Below are positions 20,814-33,815 of a stretch of DNA of 64,000 nt, one piece after another. The first letter of the stretch is position 1; the number at the start of each line of letters is the position of its first letter. The stretch is from Myrica gale (taxonomy: Eukaryota; Streptophyta; Magnoliopsida; Fagales; Myricaceae). A program made the translations under genes and the position numbers. The notes below the pieces were generated by a model. The model was not told the DNA's origin, made no database searches, and saw only the letters and a list, made by a program, of their open reading frames with translations. The stretch lies in NCBI GenBank assembly GCA_963930655.1, contig OZ005615.1, forward strand, positions 10,806,001-10,870,000, written 5' to 3'.

Positions 20814-23416
20814 AGTTGAACATTCTAGAGGACAACATAATTTCCTAGAAGATCGTCACTTGCTGCCGACTTAATGCATGGACGGGAAGCTTCAGCCCAC
20901 CGACCTATTGTGCTTATAAATAGGAGAAGACAAGTGAGAAAGAGATAGTGAAGAGGTTAAAAGTAGTGTGTGAGAAGTGTGAGTGACGTGAGGCAAAGTG
21001 TAAGAAAGTGAAGAGTGCTATTGTGAAATTAAGTGGGTCCCTTCCTTTTTGTCTTATGTGTAAAAGCTTTGTTTCACTTATTATAAAAAGCTTTTCTTTG
21101 GTTCAATTCACTCAACAATTTGGTATGGGAGTTAGTTGGTCAGAGACAGGTATCAGAGTAATACGGTTGATGTCATTTCGGAGTTGCGTAGTGGAAGAGT
21201 TGTCATTATAGAGTTAAGGTAGTTAGGAACCGTGTTAAGGTGCTGCTCGAGAGATCATTTGTTGTGCACAATCTGGAATTGTGAAGCTCGATAGTCTGAG
21301 ACTAAGTTTGCTTGGGAGGACGTGGGACGACACCAAGTCACGATGACGAATCTCCAATATGCTGGCACAATGGAGAAGCTTAATGACCATAATTATTCTA
21401 CCTGACAGACGTGCATGAAGTCATATTTGCAGGATCAGGATATCTGGGAGATCGTTGGAGGGAATGACTCCACGCCACCTTCTGCAGAGAATGCCGACGC
21501 ACTCCGAAAGTAGCGAATTATGGCTGGAAAAGCTTTGTTCACGATTAAGATAACCATTCAGAAAGAAATGCTGGAGCACATCTAACACGCGCCACCACAC
21601 CAAAGGATGCGTGGGACACATTGGCAGCTCGTTTCTCAAGGAAAAATGATATGAGGCTTTAACTACTGGAAAACGAGCTCATGTCAACTACGCAGCGGGA
21701 GCTCATGATTAATCAATATTTTACTAAGGTAAAATCTCTTTGCCGAGAAATTTTTGAATTAGACTCTTCTGCAAAAATTATTGAGCAACGTATAAGGAAA
21801 ATTATTATCCATGGGTTAAGACCAGAATACCATGGATTTATTACTGCGGTCCAAGGTTGGCCAACCCAACCTTCCTTGGAGGAGTTGGAAAATTTACTGG
21901 CCAATCAAGAAACCTTAGCAAGGCAATTGGTCGGGGTTTCAATAAAGAATGAGGAGGAGGCATTATATAGCAGCAGGAGAGGTTGACACAAATTTCGGAG
22001 GGACTTCGACTTTAAAAAGAAAGGCAAAGACGATGATGAAGAAGAGGAGAAGCAAGAAGAAGAGTCGTCGAATTCTCAGAAGAGAAACTCACAATCAGGG
22101 GGAGCTCAATGGAAAGACAATCAATATTGCAGACAACGGAATGATGCATGTTATAATTGCGATCGAAGAGAACACTATGCTCGAGATTGCAAATTCAAGA
22201 AATAGCATGTTGAAGGAAATTTGGTAACATCCGGCAATCACCAAGGTACGTATGATAGTGACGATGAGTGAGACTTTCATGCTTCTTTTGCCACTGTAGA
22301 TAACAATATATATGAGAGTGAAGATGAATGAGATTTCGAAGTGCACTCCACTCTGGAAAGCCTTGGAGATAAAGTTTATTCAGAAGATGAAGAGATATAC
22401 TTTGATGAGATAGACATATGTGCTATTGTTGAACCAAAAGATGGCCCACAGGTAAATCTTGAGGTAGTGGAGGAATTCATATCTCTAATCACTGAAAATG
22501 ATGGAGAGTCAGATATGTCAGGTGAACAAGAAAGAGAAGGACTGTGGCAGACTGGTAAGTATATAAGACCAAAAGAAGAGCTAGAAGAAAAAGGTACGCA
22601 CATTACTAATGTTGAAGAATTCATTTGTGATGAAGATTTAATTCTTGGATGAAAATATTTCAACGAAACCATTGACAAAGAGAATGAGGAAGCATCTAAA
22701 CATGCAGCGTGGAGAAAAGCAATAAAAGAGAAGATCGTTTCATTGGTGAAGAATAAAACTTGGGATTTGATATCAAGAAGTCCCGATAAAGTCAAAGCAC
22801 CATTAACAGTTGAGAAATCAGAAAACAACAAAGCATCTGGAGAATCAGCAGATATCAAGACAATAGATGGTGTGTTGCCAATATTGAGTACCGGAAAATT
22901 ATGGAAACTTTGGCAGATGAACGTAAAGAATGCAGTCTTGCATGAATTGCTGGATAGAGGAGAATTCAGTGCTGTGGGGGAGTGTTGAAGAACAGCCTAG
23001 AATTCTCTAGAGAAGAGAAAATAAAATGCTGGAAAGGATCACGTGTGGGGAAGCATTTAGAAAATTGTTGAAGAAAATTTGGATAGTGAAGAATCTGAAA
23101 AATTATCTGGTTAGCGGTTCAAAGCTGGAAGAATCTAGACCTTCTCTCCATCGACATATGAAGACTATAAATAGGCGAATAGGCTGTGAATATTTGTGTC
23201 CGTGTGTTAGAGTGAAAAGTGATGTCAGCGTGTGGTGTTGTACAAGTAAAAACGTGAATTGCCGTGTAGTAGGAGTGAAAGAGAGATCGTAAAAAGCGAG
23301 AAAAGTGAAATGAGTGAATGTGAGTGACGTGAGGCAAAAAGTGTAAGAGAGTGAATAGTGCTATTTTGTCTTACTTGTGAAATCACTCATGTAAAAGTGT
23401 TCTCTTTCCCTCAACA
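20814..23416 (+). mobile_element. Deleted copia-type LTR retrotransposon
   Basis: The left LTR (about 20814-21117) ends in CTCAACA. The right LTR (22983-23416) runs from TGTTGAAG to CCTCAACA. They share TGTGAGTGACGTGAGGCAAA and the following motifs. The left LTR is about 130 bp shorter, so one copy has lost sequence. A primer-binding-site-like TTGGTATGGGAG follows the left LTR, and a purine tract (GTGGGGGAG) precedes the right one. Internally there is a damaged gag, then a short piece resembling the start of the reverse transcriptase (KENEEASKHAAWRKAI, KNKTWDL). Protease, integrase and most of the polymerase are absent. No matching 5-bp target duplication was found. Confidence 0.8.
21343..22205 (+). 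pseudogene. Copia gag remnant with zinc knuckle
   Basis: The first part (TNLQYAGTMEKLNDHNYS, then ALFTIKITIQKEMLEH) has several stop codons. From 21681 an open part reads LMINQYFTKVKSLCREI and GLRPEYHGFITAVQGWP, typical of the copia gag (UBN2) domain. A CCHC zinc knuckle (CYNCDREEHYARDC) lies near 22145-22190 in another frame. Gag would form the virus-like particle. This copy cannot make a full protein. Confidence 0.8.
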
Positions 23417-24966
23417 GGTTGCACAGATCGAAGTCTGATTCTTGAGTAAACTTGAAGAAAAGGAACCTATAATCTAATTCTACAAGACACCGCATTTTCA
23501 ATGAAGAAAAGGAACAAGACCCCCCCCCCCCCCCCCCTCGGGGCCCTTTTTTGTTTTTTTGACTCATACATGACTATAAACGCACGCGTAATCTTCAGCT
23601 TTCCCTCTTAGTCGCTGAAAGCTGAGAGCGTGCCTTTTGTAGGCTTACAGCCTAGGTTCTAAATTATTTGTCTTGTCCAACAGAACATGGACAAAGCTAT
23701 CTGCTATCCTAACGTTTTCTATCTTTCAACGAGCCATGTTGAATAGAGGACTTTGAATCTATTGACAACAGTTTGTAGCGAATTACGCTTCGCACTCGAT
23801 CGCATAAGATCGCAAAATATATGGTGTCGTTTTGTTCTTGTTTTTTTCTCTAGCTCGGTCCGCAGAGAGGATCAAATCCAATTCACTGTGTACTGCAGAG
23901 TACCTCTTCGAGTAAAACATGTCACATGTATCCATTCACGAGATCCAGTCTTACTGATGGAGCTTCTCATGATGTGCAAAACTGTCCTTTTCCAAGATAA
24001 AAAAAATTGACATTACATTGGGCTAATTAGCTTAATTTTTTTAAGGATAAATACTCTTTACATGCTCTACTTTTTAGAACATTCTAAAAGTCTAGAGGTA
24101 AGGATTGAACATTGAGATGGATGTGACAAACAATAAGTTAGTTAGACAAGTGTATGCCAGCAAATTCGTCGTTAAAAGCTGTCATACTTGCTTTCTCCTA
24201 CTGGCCTTTTTTTTATTACATTATTCACTTGATGCTAATTTATAGTTTTAGTTTACTTGGTACTTATGGCTTTCGGCAGAAACGTTTGGTTTGATGGTTT
24301 TGGCAACTCAACGGTCCATTAAATCCGAATCTCGAATTTTTTTTTTTCAAAGTATAGGAAGCTGATTCCTAGTAACCCTTAGATAAGGTCATTTATTGGG
24401 GTCTAATTAGTGTTTGGGGTTTACCAATCAAATTCAAACAAAAGCTACAAAACGATCATCAAATTGCTAGCTAGCATTTGGCGGAGTTATATTAATGCCG
24501 TTTCCCCACCACATTTGCAGCTTACCAACCTATAAACACATTTAAATGATAGTAACATTAATAAGTAGTAGCCTGTCCAAATCTGCAAAGATATATAGTT
24601 TTCTAATGGCGATCCATATTTGTGATACTTGAAAGCCATTAACTATATATGTCAATCACTCTACATCCATGAGGCACGTACGAAAGGAACTTTTTTCTAT
24701 TACGTACCATAATTCTCTTCTAACCACTCATTTTTCATAATTAGGAGATTGGATTTAGCTGCCTAATTGTACTGATGCACGTTTTATACGACATATATGC
24801 TACACGTTTGTGTGATTATAATAGATTAGAAACACGTACGATAGTGTCTTCTCGTCCCTTTTGTTTTACATGCATATGCGCTAAAGTCTAAATTCTCCAC
24901 TCAATCTCATCTTAATTACGTGTAGAAAGCATTTAGTTATTGACTAATTAATAGGAAGACACAATA
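23417..24966. other. Gene-poor stretch
   Basis: No gene is recognised. It holds an 18-base C run (23520-23537), a GC-richer stretch near 23.6-24.0 kb without coding resemblance, and AT-rich DNA beyond. Confidence 0.4.
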
Positions 24967-25045
24967 CACTACTAGAAAATTTACTTTGAGGGACGAACCT
25001 TTTTAGGTACAGCGTTAGTCTCTAAAGCCCAAATTTCTAGTAGTG
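24967..25045. mobile_element. 79-bp CACTA-type MITE, TSD ATA
   Basis: It starts CACTACTAGAAAATTTACTT and ends in the inverted AAATTTCTAGTAGTG. The direct 3-bp duplication ATA flanks it (24964-24966 and 25046-25048). It is only about 79 bases long and non-coding. Confidence 0.85.
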
Positions 25046-28000
25046 ATATCAAATGTCAGTCCTCTAGAAATTAAATTCGGCGACATTACTAATTAACAGC
25101 ATTAATTGAGGTGGGAATTTTTAAGTTAAAAGGTTATATTCTAAATGAAATTAGTAGATATATAGGATTCCAATTTATTTGTTTCCTGATCTTGACTTGT
25201 GGAAATTATAAAATTAGGTATTTTTGGCGCAAGCATTAATATATTTCATGCACCTAGGGTTTCTAAGGGACTGGCCGTACGTATATTCTTAATTAATTAA
25301 AGAATTGAAAATGAAATCCTTTCTTTCTTAGAGGTTTTGGTGATGTTGAGCCAGGCATTAAGAGATGATGTTTTATGGATCATCATTAGATAGCTGTCTA
25401 GCAGGATATATAGTTGTTCCTGATAGCAAATTATTTAAGTACTAATTCTGTATATAATACACCAAGTAATTGTGTACGTACATTGACTGAGATGGCATTT
25501 TGGCCTGATCACAAACAAGCTACGACATGTATATAGTTTTCGGATCAAGCGCAACATACCTTAGAATTTTGCATGCTAAGAAGATAACGAAGAAGAAGAA
25601 TATTACACATAAGCTCAAGAAATCATAGTTCATGACTGCGACGTACGTCCCATTTTTCTTTGTTTTTTCCTAGTCGCCAAAGAAGATCCTTCATCCTAGG
25701 AAGAGCAGGCATCATGACCCTGTTAGAGGAAAAAAAAGAAAAATTTAATAAGATCAACATATAGTATAAGAAACTATATATATATATTAAGAACAGCCAA
25801 AAAAAACTATATATTAAGAACAAGATTTTGAAATTCTTGTTGTTCTACGCAAGTTGAGAGCACGCCTAATTTAAGTCATGAAGAACAATTGTGGTTTGGC
25901 TGTTCTACGAGTGTTCCAGAGTACCATTGTGAAGAATTAGATCAGTGTTGGCCGCGATTAATTAGAGAATTGCCCGAAATGGAGAATTCTTTGAAAAAGA
26001 AAAATTCACATACGTATATATATATATATACAAAAATAAACAAATATTCAACAAACGTTCAGGATAAGACAGATATTCGATGGTGGCATATTTATCGAGT
26101 TCCAAGCATAAATCAAAATCAAGACTTTCATGAGTTTATATAATCTAGTATAGACTATAGATTACCATTTTAGCTGATGTATATTAATATTACTCATAAA
26201 ATAATCTTGTTTCGCACAAAATTGGGAACAGATCGATCAATATAAGAATCTTATGCTACATTTACAGCGATAGGATCACGACAGATTGAATCCAATATTT
26301 TATAAACGAGGGTAGCCTGTAAAGAATCTAAAGATTTTACCAAGTCCAACCTAACTTTTACTGTATAGATATCCACATTAGTTTAATTAAAAGGATGATT
26401 AGGGGCTCCGTATTTGCTCTTAATTCCATTCTTCTTTTGACCTCACAAACCTCATGGAAATTACCTCACGGATCGAGTTACAGACTATTAGAGCAAGGCT
26501 AGTTCCGTTTCTATCCATAACTTTAAAGCTACCCAAGATTAAATATATCTCTAATTTGCATGCACTTGTCGTCGTTATTATTTTGGCCCTTCATTCCCGC
26601 TTAAAGACTCGGTTCTTTTTATCATGTCTACCAGGCTTTACCAAAGATATATAATTCTGACAAGTTAAAACTGACCTTTGGAACCTGTCCTTTATATATA
26701 AATTCTTTTGAAAAGGATTGACGATCTGACGACCCCGACCCTTCCTTGAAGCAACACAACCCTAATTATAAACTATCAAATTCAAGCAAAAGACAAGATA
26801 ATTTAAACTCGCGTACTTATTCACTTTCCTCTCTGCGGTAACTTGTTAAAAAATTGAAGAAATTAATGAAAATCCTCATGCACAGTACTGCAGTAGATGG
26901 TTTTCAAGGAGTAGTCTAAGGTACTGGCCTGGGGGACTTTTAGCTGCCGTTCGAGGATAGTGAAGGGGGGGGGGGGGGGGGCTATTACTATTTCTCAAGA
27001 TTCCTATAGTCTGCACAGAAACCCAGCAACCCCACGCAAGCTCCCACAGGACATGATGTAACATGCATTCTCGCTCAGATTCATACAGCATGAAATTTTT
27101 TTCAGTTACCAGATACGCAGTATTAATGATGCTTTAGACCCCTGGGAAGTAGTGTCCGTAATATACGCAGATGATCCCAACATGGCATTGCATGTGAGGG
27201 GTGACGACAAGATCCCACAGTGATCAATGAGGGGAACCAAAAATGGCGTGCAGCGGATGTTACATCAACTTCCATATCTATATATTATGCATACTTTGGA
27301 TTGTCTGATGCTGCAAAAAGTAAATGTGGTCAAATATAGCCGCTACTAACCTCCAAACCCACAAAGAGAAAGAGGGGGGCTTGAAAATTACGTACATCAA
27401 ACATGTGGGTTTGTGTCTTCACATTGCATTGTGGCATATGGGCAGGTTTCCTATGTTTAGAAAGCTGTGATGTGAGCCACGTACCCTTTGTCTTGTATAA
27501 CTACTATAATAAATATACAAACATCACTACTCCTCTGATCATGACTGATCTAGACGTGCATGCTATGTACAGAACTACAACTATCTATACCACTTTTGTA
27601 TGAACTTAATTTAATTATAAAAGTCCCTTGCACTTGACCCTTTGAAATCGTCATTGCCGTCTTGCTGATCATATTTTATTCACACCCAAAACTGAAATAT
27701 AGAATACAAACAGTCAAGTTGAAAGAATATTATTATATAGTATTTACAATGTGTAATTTTGATCGTAAATCTAATTAATCTTTCTACCGTGAATTTACTG
27801 TCTTCACTAGGAAAATACCATTTATAATTTGTCATAAAAATTATTTTGGACATTAATTGATGTAAGTATTAATTAGTTGTCAAATTAGTATATTATCGTT
27901 TTTATAAAACTTGGTGTGCAAAACATAGAGCTAACATGGATATATATTTTGAACTTCACATGGGCATGTTAATTGTGTGACCAAAAGGTTGTCTTTTCTT

Positions 28001-28186
28001 AAGATTTGTTGGCTATAATGATCTGATATTTATGATAAAGGAGATTAGAAGTAATATTTGGAAAGAAAATTCTTTGAACAACCACGTGAAAAAAAATCGA
28101 AAAAAATATCAGAAAAGAAAGGAGGACTAAAACCCTCATCGGCCCCACGTTGCACAATTGACTCGTAGAAGGCCGCAAAAGAGGCG
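25046..28186. other. Upstream region of the ERF003-type gene
   Basis: About 3 kb without a recognisable gene. It contains a short TA microsatellite (about 26016-26032), a 17-base G run (26965-26981) and AT-rich DNA. It probably includes the promoter of the ERF gene. A short non-coding RNA gene cannot be excluded by eye. Confidence 0.35.
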
Positions 28187-28193
28187 TATATAA
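28187..28193 (+). promoter_or_regulatory. TATA box of the ERF003-type gene
   Basis: TATATAA in the context GGCGTATATAAGGACT lies 118 bases before the ATG, in a good position for a core promoter. Confidence 0.7.
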
Positions 28194-28310
28194 GGACTAC
28201 TTTGCCCCACCACTTCAGTCACCTCTCTCGCTGGCTGCTAGCATAACTCCTACGCTACATTAAGCTCTCGAAGCTTTGGTCCTTTGGAGACGTTTTCTTC
28301 TCCTGTCGCC

Positions 28311-29123
28311 ATGGCTAGACCACAAAAACGATATCGAGGCGTCCGCCAAAGGCATTGGGGTTCTTGGGTCTCCGAAATTCGCCACCCACTGCTGTAATTC
28401 TCTTTGCCAAGAACCTCTAAGAAACATTTCTGTCTTTTCTTTTGGAAAAAAAAAAATCAAGAGAAACGTTTTTACGCTTTCCTCTGTTCTAAACCAGACG
28501 TCCTGATAGTCTTTACCCTTTTCCTTTTTTGGCCTTCCTTACACTTTCAATGATTCTTTTACTAAGATACACATTTCAAGTCCTCATACGTGAATCTTTG
28601 GAGTGATTTTCATACATTTTGTGTTAAATTCTTAGAATCTTAGTTTTCTTTCTTAATGAAGAAACGTTTCTTGCTTGTACTTGTCATGCTCAGGAAGACC
28701 AGAATATGGTTAGGCACATTTGAAACGGCAGAGGATGCTGCACGAGCCTACGATGAAGCAGCAAGGCTCATGTGCGGGCCAAAAGCACGAACCAATTTCC
28801 CATACAATCCCAACGAGTCCCAATCAAGTTCTTCGAAGCTTCTTTCAGCAACTTTGACGGCCAAGCTCCACAAGTGTCACTTGGCATCCCTTCAAATGTC
28901 TAAAAATTCTCTAGAGAAAGAGCCCCAAGAGGCAAAGTGCACTCTTCGCACAGCCGGCAATGGCATTACAGGAAAAAGTGGTGAAACGGGTTGGGTAGAG
29001 GGTCATGTGCAGTGTTCTGGCGATCAGCAGTTTAAGCCCCTTGAAGATGACCATATAGAGCAAATGATTGAGGAGTTGCTTTACTACGGCTCCATTGAGC
29101 TTTGCAACGCTGTTCCAACATAA
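28311..29123 (+). CDS. ERF003: AP2/ERF transcription factor, ERF003 type
   Basis: Two exons, 28311-28393 and 28694-29123, joined across a GT-AG intron, give 170 residues. The AP2 DNA-binding domain starts almost at the N-terminus ([20 protein letters not shown]) and continues in exon 2 with the [19 protein letters not shown] and NFPYNP landmarks. The intron sits inside the domain between HPLL and KTRIW, as in the SHINE/ERF003 group. After the domain come [17 protein letters not shown] and, near the end, [19 protein letters not shown], which match Arabidopsis ERF003 (At5g25190) as I remember it. It should act in the nucleus as a GCC-box or DRE-type regulator. No defect is visible. It lies alone between transposon-rich flanks and is not part of the NUP96-AHA9 block in Arabidopsis. 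Confidence 0.93.
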
Positions 29124-31813
29124 GGCTTTTCTAGCATCTTCTACTTACCGAGGGAACTTTTTGTGTTTAGATACGAGATAACTTTTGTAATAATAATGAT
29201 AGATGATTTTCTGATTCAGACCAAGTACTTGAGCATGCCAAACGAGAACGGAATCTGAGATGCATATTTAACTTATGAAACCTGAATTTCGCTGGTAGAA
29301 AATGGCAAGAAAAAGCAGCCGACAAAGCTTTATACCCTGAAAGACAGATGATCGATATGTTTTGCCTTTTTCTTTTTGTTAGTAAGTGTACTACAATAGG
29401 CCAAATTTTGGAAGTCCGGAAAGTGGGGTAGTTGGAAGGTTCAGTCCTGGGGACCCAGATATACGGACCTTAGCTGTGGGTCATTTGTCGAAATGGAACG
29501 ACTTTACTTCTCTGTTACTTATGATTATCCTCAACGGTGCAAAAATAGAGTGTGCTACGCATGCTGATTGAAAGAGACTTCCATTGTTTGGAATGAAAAA
29601 AAGAACACAGGATTCAGTATTTTGGAGTATACCAAGAAAAAAGAGGAAAGAGAGTGAGCAAAACATTGGAAGATAAAAGGATAAGAGAATAATAATGTCC
29701 AGAATTTTCTACCGTTGTCTTGATGTAATATTTGGTTAAATTGGTTCTTTTACACGCATGTCCAGAAGTATGGCCATAGCTTTGAATAAGGATCACATTA
29801 AGATTAAGGTAGACTGATATGACAGAAGACCTCTGCTACAATTCAGGCCTACAAATTAGAAACTGCAGTATTCATTTGGCAATGTCACGTGCCAAAGTCA
29901 CTGAATGACTCGAAGTCCTGTGAGTTTTATCATTCCAAGATTGTAGTGGAGGCCTTCTGCAAGAAACCTCTGCTGCTTTTTTATTTATGAATGGACTTTC
30001 TAGTATAGAGAGTTTTGATCATAACTTATGAGGATCTCAGTGTGAGCGCACTGAATTTTGTGCACTGCTTCCTGCATCAAGTGATTGGAATCTCTTTCTC
30101 TCTCTCTCTGTATCACTGTATGCCTACACGCTTTTGTGTCTGAACACACCTTTTGGTCTAGCTACATGCTGGGTTTGTTAATATCCATGTCTTTGAGTTT
30201 GTAGTATGTCATTGTCTGAGTTTTTGCGTTTAAGAGTTTCACCGAGAGAGGTCTTCCCCACTGGTTAAGCTTTTTTGAGTCTGGTATGTAATTGAAAAAT
30301 AGCTTTATACCTTTTCTTTTCTTTTCTTTTTTTGGTTCCAAAGGATATCTATTCCATCAGGTTTCTCACTTTTTGGAGAGAAAATATGGAGACTCTTTAA
30401 GCATCATTATATTGGCAGTATTAAAACATTCATTAGGACACTGTCAATAGGTAGAAAACTGGTAGGGTTTTACAATGGGCAAGGGTCGTGAGTCGTGACA
30501 GAGAAGGCACCTCTGGGGGAAAATATGAAAGAAAGAAAGAACAACAGCAAGATACAAGAGGACGTGTTTTTCCAACCATTGAGTCAATATTTGTCTTGTG
30601 TAAGAAATTAAAGTTCAAATGCTGCCAAATGGGTGATCAAGGTTTGCAAATATGGAGCTCATGATGGTGCATGTCCTGTCTCGATAGACATTTCTGATTG
30701 TTTTCTCACTAGCTGTTTTTTTTGGCTGATAATAGACTAGACATCTTTGTTATCCTTCCAGCTTAGATCCTTTGATTTCTTCAAAAAGCATCACTTTTGA
30801 CCCACATGTTCTTCCCAAACTCTGCTTCTTACTGAGTGCTTCTAACTCGCTAAGGTAGTTTATATACTTGACGAAATTATCATCCAACTCTCCGAAACAA
30901 GGTCCATGAATTGGAAGATCCTTCTTTTGCTAATTAATTGAAAACAGGAAAAGGAACCTTGAGACACGAATCCAACTCAAATGAAGCACCAAGAGTTAGG
31001 TCATAGGAGGGTTTTTGTTTTGTTCCTTAGCAGCTCATAGGATGGTTTACATTTAATAGAAAAAAGATCCTCTTCTTATAATCCAAAACCTAGGAAAAGG
31101 CATAGTCCCGTAGAACAAAGACTTTGTCGTTTTATAATCGGCAACTTATCTTATTGTCGTTTCACCCTGCCTTTCTCAATGGCTCAGAGTTGGGCCAGTG
31201 ACGAAAATCTTCTTCCATCAAAACAAAATTCAGGCACAGTATCCAGTGCCACTTGTTTAACCTTTTATCCGGTAAACAGGACTTCAACTCCAACAGTAGT
31301 CAATACAGGTGGACTTCTTCTGTGCCTTAAAATTTGTATCCACAGTTGGAGGCAAACCTTGCCTGATTGGCGATTGCTCTTAACCATATGTGGAAATCGA
31401 GATCATTTAGTATGAATGCTCCGGCCGGCCACCTAAGTTTGGCTGAGAGGACTTTTATATACAGAATATGTAAGATCCAACTTGTTTGACAATTTAATAT
31501 GCCAATAGAGTCGATGCCAAGTAATTTGGAAAGGGTTTCTACATTCTTAGGCCAGACGTAGAAATATTGGGAAGCATAATTGTTCTATAAGCAAAGAATT
31601 CTTCTGTTGGAGGCTTCCAACTAGCATTCATATGATGAAAATGCACTTTCGCTACAACTTTTGAAGTTTGAGGCTCAACTACTTTAATTGTGCATCGTTC
31701 ATGTGCCGTCATGCTCATAGAAAGGCCTGGTTAAATCCCAACACTTCGGACCCACATGTTCTACTACTAGCCCCTTTCACCCAAGTCAAAGTCACGAAGG
31801 ATAGATACGCTTA
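29124..31813. other. Gene-poor stretch downstream of ERF003
   Basis: It includes the 3' UTR of the ERF gene, then AT-rich DNA with a small CT-rich microsatellite (about 30092-30108). Short open frames occur on both strands, but none shows coding character or family resemblance. Confidence 0.4.
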
Positions 31814-32455
31814 CACTACAAAAAAAAAAAGCTTTTAGTGAGGAAAAGTTTTCATCACGAGGTCCGTCAGCATAAGAGCGTCACAAAATGTATTTCTTGA
31901 AAAAATCTGAATTTCGTCACGAAAAACGTTCGTCACTAAATACCATGATCGATCGGTAAATTCACTGATTAATCATTGAACCCAAAGTGGTCGATCGGTG
32001 AAATCATAGGTCGGTTGGTCTTTGTTTGGAAATGATCGGTCGGAAGATGCTACCGATCGATCGCAGAGTTTATGACAATCAATCAAGAACATAATGGTGA
32101 TCGATCGATAAATATTGATGATCGCTAGTCTCAGGACTATCGATCCGTCGTTTTTGTCTACTCGATCAATCGTTTTAATTGGACGATCAGTCGCTTATTT
32201 AAGCGATGGAACGATGATTTCCTGCGTGATCGATAGTTGTCATGTCCTGATTGATCGTCTATTTCTTAACCGATTGGTCGCTATAACATCGATGGATCAA
32301 GAACCTGATCTGTCGGATATATTAATGATCGATCATTATTTTAGTTGTGTTAATATTGACGATCGATAGGTGTTATTCGTGATTTATCGTTATCGAAAGA
32401 AGTGATCGATCGCTGTAATTGACGATTGATCGGTAATAACTAAATCAATTTTTTT
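31814..32455. mobile_element. CACTA-like left end with a GATCGATC motif array
   Basis: It begins CACTACAAAAAAAAAAAGC (31814) like the other CACTA ends in the window. About 500 bases follow that are rich in GATCGATC, TCGATCGGT and related short motifs in both orientations, resembling subterminal transposase-binding repeats. No matching right end was found, so this is a truncated element or one disrupted by later insertions. Confidence 0.5.
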
Positions 32456-32561
32456 TTTTACAAAACAATAATAAAAGAAAATATTATACAACATATACTA
32501 TTACAATAACAATACAACAATCACATTAGTGATGTTCAATAATAATACATGAAAGTCTATG

Positions 32562-33815
32562 TAGCAACCCAAGAGGGGGGTGAATTGAGTTTTAATAAAA
32601 ATTAACAATTTCTAAATAGATTTAAAACACCAATCGCAATAAACCACAAGAGCAAAGAATAAGAGAAACTATGAAACTTGAGGAGATAAGGGTTGAAGAG
32701 ATGACACCGTAATTTTTAGGTGGTTCAGCCAAAACACTTGCCTACATCCACCCCCAAGGTTATTGACTTCCTTGGGCTTTCTCCATTATCTATCAAATAG
32801 GTAGTACACCTTAGCTTCCCGAGTGCTAAGGAACCTTCACAAAGCGTTTCTCGAGCTTACGCTTTAACTCTTCTTCTCAAATCCCAACAACTAGGAATTT
32901 CTTCTACTCACAAGAGTAGGACTCAGTGTATGCCCAACACTCACAAGATTTAACTTAAATGGGTGAGAAATGAAAATCCACGTATTGGCTCTTAAAGCCT
33001 AATTTACAAGTGTGAGGTACAAAGGGTGGAAGAAGATAGAATTTACAATAGAAGACTTGAAATATGGCAAGGAAATAACAGGTCTTCTGGGTAGGTGCAG
33101 AGCTTCTCTCTCTTCAAAGCTTTCCCTCTTTTCACAAGAAGTTAGGTCACTAAGTAAATGCAAATTTCGTGCGTGTAGGTGAAAGCTATGATTTCTTCAG
33201 CTACCGGTCTTCTATTTAAGTCATTTTGTCTTCAACGGTCGACTGGGTAGGTGAGAATAGTCGTTGAAAAGTTGTCCATGAATTTAGGAGCGATTTGATG
33301 TCTCTGATGTCATTCCGAAAAATCCTCAAACTCGTGTAATGTGTCGACACATCAAATGGCATGTGCTGACACATCAAATTTGAATTAAAAAAGAGTACTC
33401 GGGAGTCAGTGCAATGTGTCGACACCATGAGGTCAATGTGTCGACACATGTTTTGGTAAAAAACACATGTCTCGGGTGTGAGTGCAATGTGTCGACACAT
33501 GTCCTGAATGTGTCGACACCTAAAAGTTCTGGAGACAAAAATCAATGTATTTGAAGTTTTCATCTCATTCCAAAACTCTTTTAAGTGTCCATAACTTGAA
33601 GAATTTATCAAACATCATGTGTAAAGATCTTTAAGTGCATTGAGAAGATTTTTTAGTGAGATAAACTCAATTCTTTTTGAGATATAACATGAAATATGTG
33701 GATTGATAAAATAGATTCTAAAGTCTTCAAAAACTTAGAAACTTTTGTTATCATCAATAATCATTTAGATTGTTTGTAAAACAACCTTAGGCTAACAATA
33801 CATAATGATCTGTAA
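32562..33815. repeat. Non-coding repeat-like block
   Basis: It starts near TGTAGCAACCCAAGAGGGGG and ends near CCTTAGGCTAACA. The TG start and CA end are compatible with a solo LTR, but no direct duplication flanks it (TCTAT against ATACA). It has no coding content. The opening motif looks like a dispersed plant repeat, but this is a weak impression. Confidence 0.35.
33340..33520. repeat. Cluster of TGTGTCGACACA palindromes
   Basis: About six copies of the palindromic core TGTCGACA or close variants, usually with AATG or ACATG context, occur within 180 bases, unevenly spaced. Confidence 0.75.

Noticed and set aside
22376..22858. Minus-strand open frame of 160 codons
   Set aside because: Lies antisense to the copia internal region. 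Composition is low-complexity Ser-rich without known domains.
33216..33611. Minus-strand open frame of 131 codons with Cys/His repeats
   Set aside because: The apparent repeats (CRHI, MCRHIDL) are just the TGTGTCGACACA palindromes translated. No zinc-finger spacing is kept.
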